The position numbers and the translations under genes are program-made. Positions 5,823 through 6,873 of a stretch of 6,873 nucleotides of DNA are shown here, in pieces. The notes under the pieces were generated by a model. It ran no database searches, was not told the DNA's origin, and saw only the letters and a program-made list of their open reading frames with translations. This DNA is from an uncultured Frankiales bacterium (GTDB lineage Bacteria; Actinomycetota; Actinomycetes; Mycobacteriales; SCTD01). Positions within the stretch are counted from its first letter, which is position 1, and the number at the start of each line of letters is the position of its first letter. The stretch lies in contig CAMLIA010000208.1 in NCBI GenBank assembly GCA_946479905.1, positions 1 through 6,873 on the forward strand, written 5' to 3'.

Positions 5823-6616
5823 GGCCGGGGGAGCTCTCGGTCGCCGCCCCAGAGCGCCCGGACGAGGTCGGCGGTCATCTGCTCGCCGAAGTACCGCACG
5901 CCCATGTTGTTCGCCGGGTCGCGCTCGGCGATGTTGCGGCGGACGGCCTCGTCGCGGGCGCGCAGCGCGGGCCGGTCCTCCTCGGGAACGACAGGGGCCT
6001 CGTCGACCCACTGCAACCAGCGGTCGAGGCGCTCGTGCGCGAGCTCGGGGATGGTGCGCAGGGCGAGGTCGTGGTCGGCCACGGAGAAGACGTGCGCGGT
6101 GTCGGTGAGCGACTCCCGGACGTGCAGCGCGCGGCTGACGAAGACGTCGAGCCCCGGCCGGGCCCGCACCTCGAGGTGCTTGTCGTTGAGGGGCTCGTAG
6201 TAGGTGTCGAGGTAGTCCAGGTCGACGAGGAGGTCCGCCCGCGGCAGGTAGTCCAGGTAGCACCAGACCTGGGGGAAGGTGCCGAACGCCAGGCCGAAGT
6301 GCGGGACGCGAACCTGCGGCCCGAGCCAGATGGTGAGGTGGATGTTGGTGAACGACGCCGTCGGGTTGGCGATCCAGGAGTGGATCATCCAGTCGATCTC
6401 CGGGCCGCTGTAGCCGCGGATGGTCCCAGTCGGGCCGTCGCCCGAGTAGCTCTCGAAGCGCTCGGTCGAGGGGTCGCGCGTCAGGGCGAAGCGCTTCTCG
6501 ACCTTGGCCTTCAACTCCTCGACCAGCTCCGAGAGGGCGGTGAACGTGGCCGTGACGTCGACCGACGCTCCCGACTCGTCCACGAACTCGTGGACGGCCT
6601 TGATGGTCTCAGCCAC
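5819..6616 (-). CDS. Red chlorophyll catabolite reductase (RCCR)-like protein
   Basis: A 265-residue protein without signal peptide or membrane segment. It matches remembered plant RCCR (Arabidopsis ACD2) along most of its length: SG-x(2)-IDWMIHSWI (70-82) against SGD-x-IDFVIGSWIHC; VPHFG (104-108) against APNFV; LDYLPRADLL (121-130) and DYLDTYYE (134-141) against LDLPHRKDLV and DYLKEYYQ; FVSRALHVRESL (159-170) against YVSPSLFVRSAF; a final RDEAVRRNI...YFGE (221-245) against RRDKSFRRKSI...MFGEE. Plant RCCR uses ferredoxin, without a bound cofactor, to reduce red chlorophyll catabolite to primary fluorescent catabolite; it is distantly related to ferredoxin-dependent bilin reductases. D233 aligns with substrate-site D291, but E154 seems replaced by A110. 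The GTG start at 6616 has GAGGGA five bases ahead. First gene of the operon, overlapping the hydrolase. The plant comparison is from memory and needs a profile search; a different bilin-like substrate is possible. Confidence 0.82.
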   Translation of the reverse strand: MAETIKAVHEFVDESGASVDVTATFTALSELVEELKAKVEKRFALTRDPSTERFESYSGDGPTGTIRGYSGPEIDWMIHSWIANPTASFTNIHLTIWLGPQVRVPHFGLAFGTFPQVWCYLDYLPRADLLVDLDYLDTYYEPLNDKHLEVRARPGLDVFVSRALHVRESLTDTAHVFSVADHDLALRTIPELAHERLDRWLQWVDEAPVVPEEDRPALRARDEAVRRNIAERDPANNMGVRYFGEQMTADLVRALWGGDRELPRP

Positions 6617-6629
6617 GGGCTTCCCTCAT

Positions 6630-6646
6630 GTTTCGCTTGGCGGAAC
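6630..6646. promoter_or_regulatory. Imperfect inverted repeat, possible IclR-type operator
   Basis: GTTTCGC, three bases (TTG), then GCGGAAC: a 7-3-7 inverted repeat with one mismatch. It sits 14 bases before the GTG of the RCCR-like gene, in the only gap (6617-6666) where an operon promoter could lie. Its form is like operators of IclR-family regulators, which often control catabolic operons. No convincing -35/-10 pair was found beside it; TAGATA on the minus strand near 6650 is a weak -10 candidate. No regulator gene is in the window. Confidence 0.4.
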
Positions 6647-6666
6647 GTCTATCTACACAGAGGAAC

Positions 6667-6873
6667 TTACTGCTGCGTCAGCGCCGAGGCAAGGCGCCAG
6701 GGACGCCCGTCGACGACGTCGGTCCCGCGACTGACGAACCGGTTGGCGGTCGCCGCCGGGTGCACCGGGGCGACCAGCGCCCCGCCGTCAGCCGGGGCCG
6801 GCGTCACGACCGGGTAGTTGATCGTCCCGTCGAAGGCCCGCGCCCACGGGGTCCACAGCGTGAAGTCCTGCTG
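6667..6873 (-). CDS. C-terminal end of an unrecognised protein (partial)
   Basis: The frame is open from the right window edge to a TAA at 6669-6667, giving the last 68 residues of a protein that continues beyond the window. It starts QQDFTLWTPWARAF and ends RPWRLASALTQQ. Codons have G/C-rich third positions like the neighbouring genes, and the frame ends just before the Shine-Dalgarno of the RCCR-like gene, which supports a real gene on the same strand. The tail is rich in proline, alanine and tryptophan, with no cysteine, no transmembrane helix and no motif I recognise. The gap of 50 bases to the next gene allows either read-through or a separate promoter. Since it may belong to the same pathway, its identity matters: an oxygenase here would fit the pigment hypothesis. 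Confidence 0.72.
   Translation of the reverse strand, partial: QQDFTLWTPWARAFDGTINYPVVTPAPADGGALVAPVHPAATANRFVSRGTDVVDGRPWRLASALTQQ

Noticed and set aside
4488..6200. Plus-strand open frame of 570 codons across three minus-strand genes
   Set aside because: It crosses the boundaries of three real genes and has no domain signal, so it is a shadow frame.
6609..6629. Six-codon leader frame (ATG at 6629) overlapping the RCCR-like GTG
   Set aside because: Its ATG lies next to the AGGGA that serves the GTG at 6616, and no Shine-Dalgarno of its own precedes it. It is more likely chance than a leader peptide.

Overview
The window is very GC-rich, coding positions strongly favour G/C in the third base, and GTG starts and 4-base gene overlaps are common. 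This suggests a high-GC actinobacterium of the soil type (Nocardioides-like or a relative). The genus is a guess. All convincing genes lie on the minus strand and read from right to left.

Layout in transcription order: (1) the 3' end of an unrecognised gene enters from the right edge (6873-6667). (2) A 50-base gap holds an imperfect 7-3-7 inverted repeat that looks like an operator, then a gene for a protein resembling plant red chlorophyll catabolite reductase (RCCR; 6616-5819). (3) A GTGA overlap leads to a chlorophyllase/dienelactone-hydrolase-like alpha/beta hydrolase (5822-4839). (4) One base further on is a family III (CaiB/BaiF, formyl-CoA transferase-like) CoA-transferase (4837-3641). 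(5) A 152-base intergenic stretch contains a long, nearly perfect palindrome (3533-3591). (6) An isocitrate lyase/PEP mutase superfamily C-C lyase follows (3488-2703), then by ATGA overlap a group A flavin monooxygenase (2706-1579), then by GTGA overlap an NAD(P)-dependent aldehyde dehydrogenase (1582-176). (7) At the left edge, starting at the aldehyde dehydrogenase stop codon, are three tandem copies of a 64-65 base unit with GC hairpins.

The most interesting reading is a catabolic operon for chlorophyll- or bilin-type tetrapyrroles in a bacterium that shows no photosynthesis genes here. The RCCR-like protein would reduce a linear tetrapyrrole and the chlorophyllase-like hydrolase would cleave an ester (phytyl or methyl). 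The flavin monooxygenase, aldehyde dehydrogenase, CoA-transferase and C-C lyase could process the released side chain or the pyrrole-derived dialkylmaleate fragments. The families are read from the sequence. The pathway is inference. No oxygenase of the pheophorbide a oxygenase type, no Mg-dechelatase and no ferredoxin is visible in the window.

No tRNA, rRNA, insertion sequence or CRISPR array was seen. No gene-free stretch exceeds about 180 bases.
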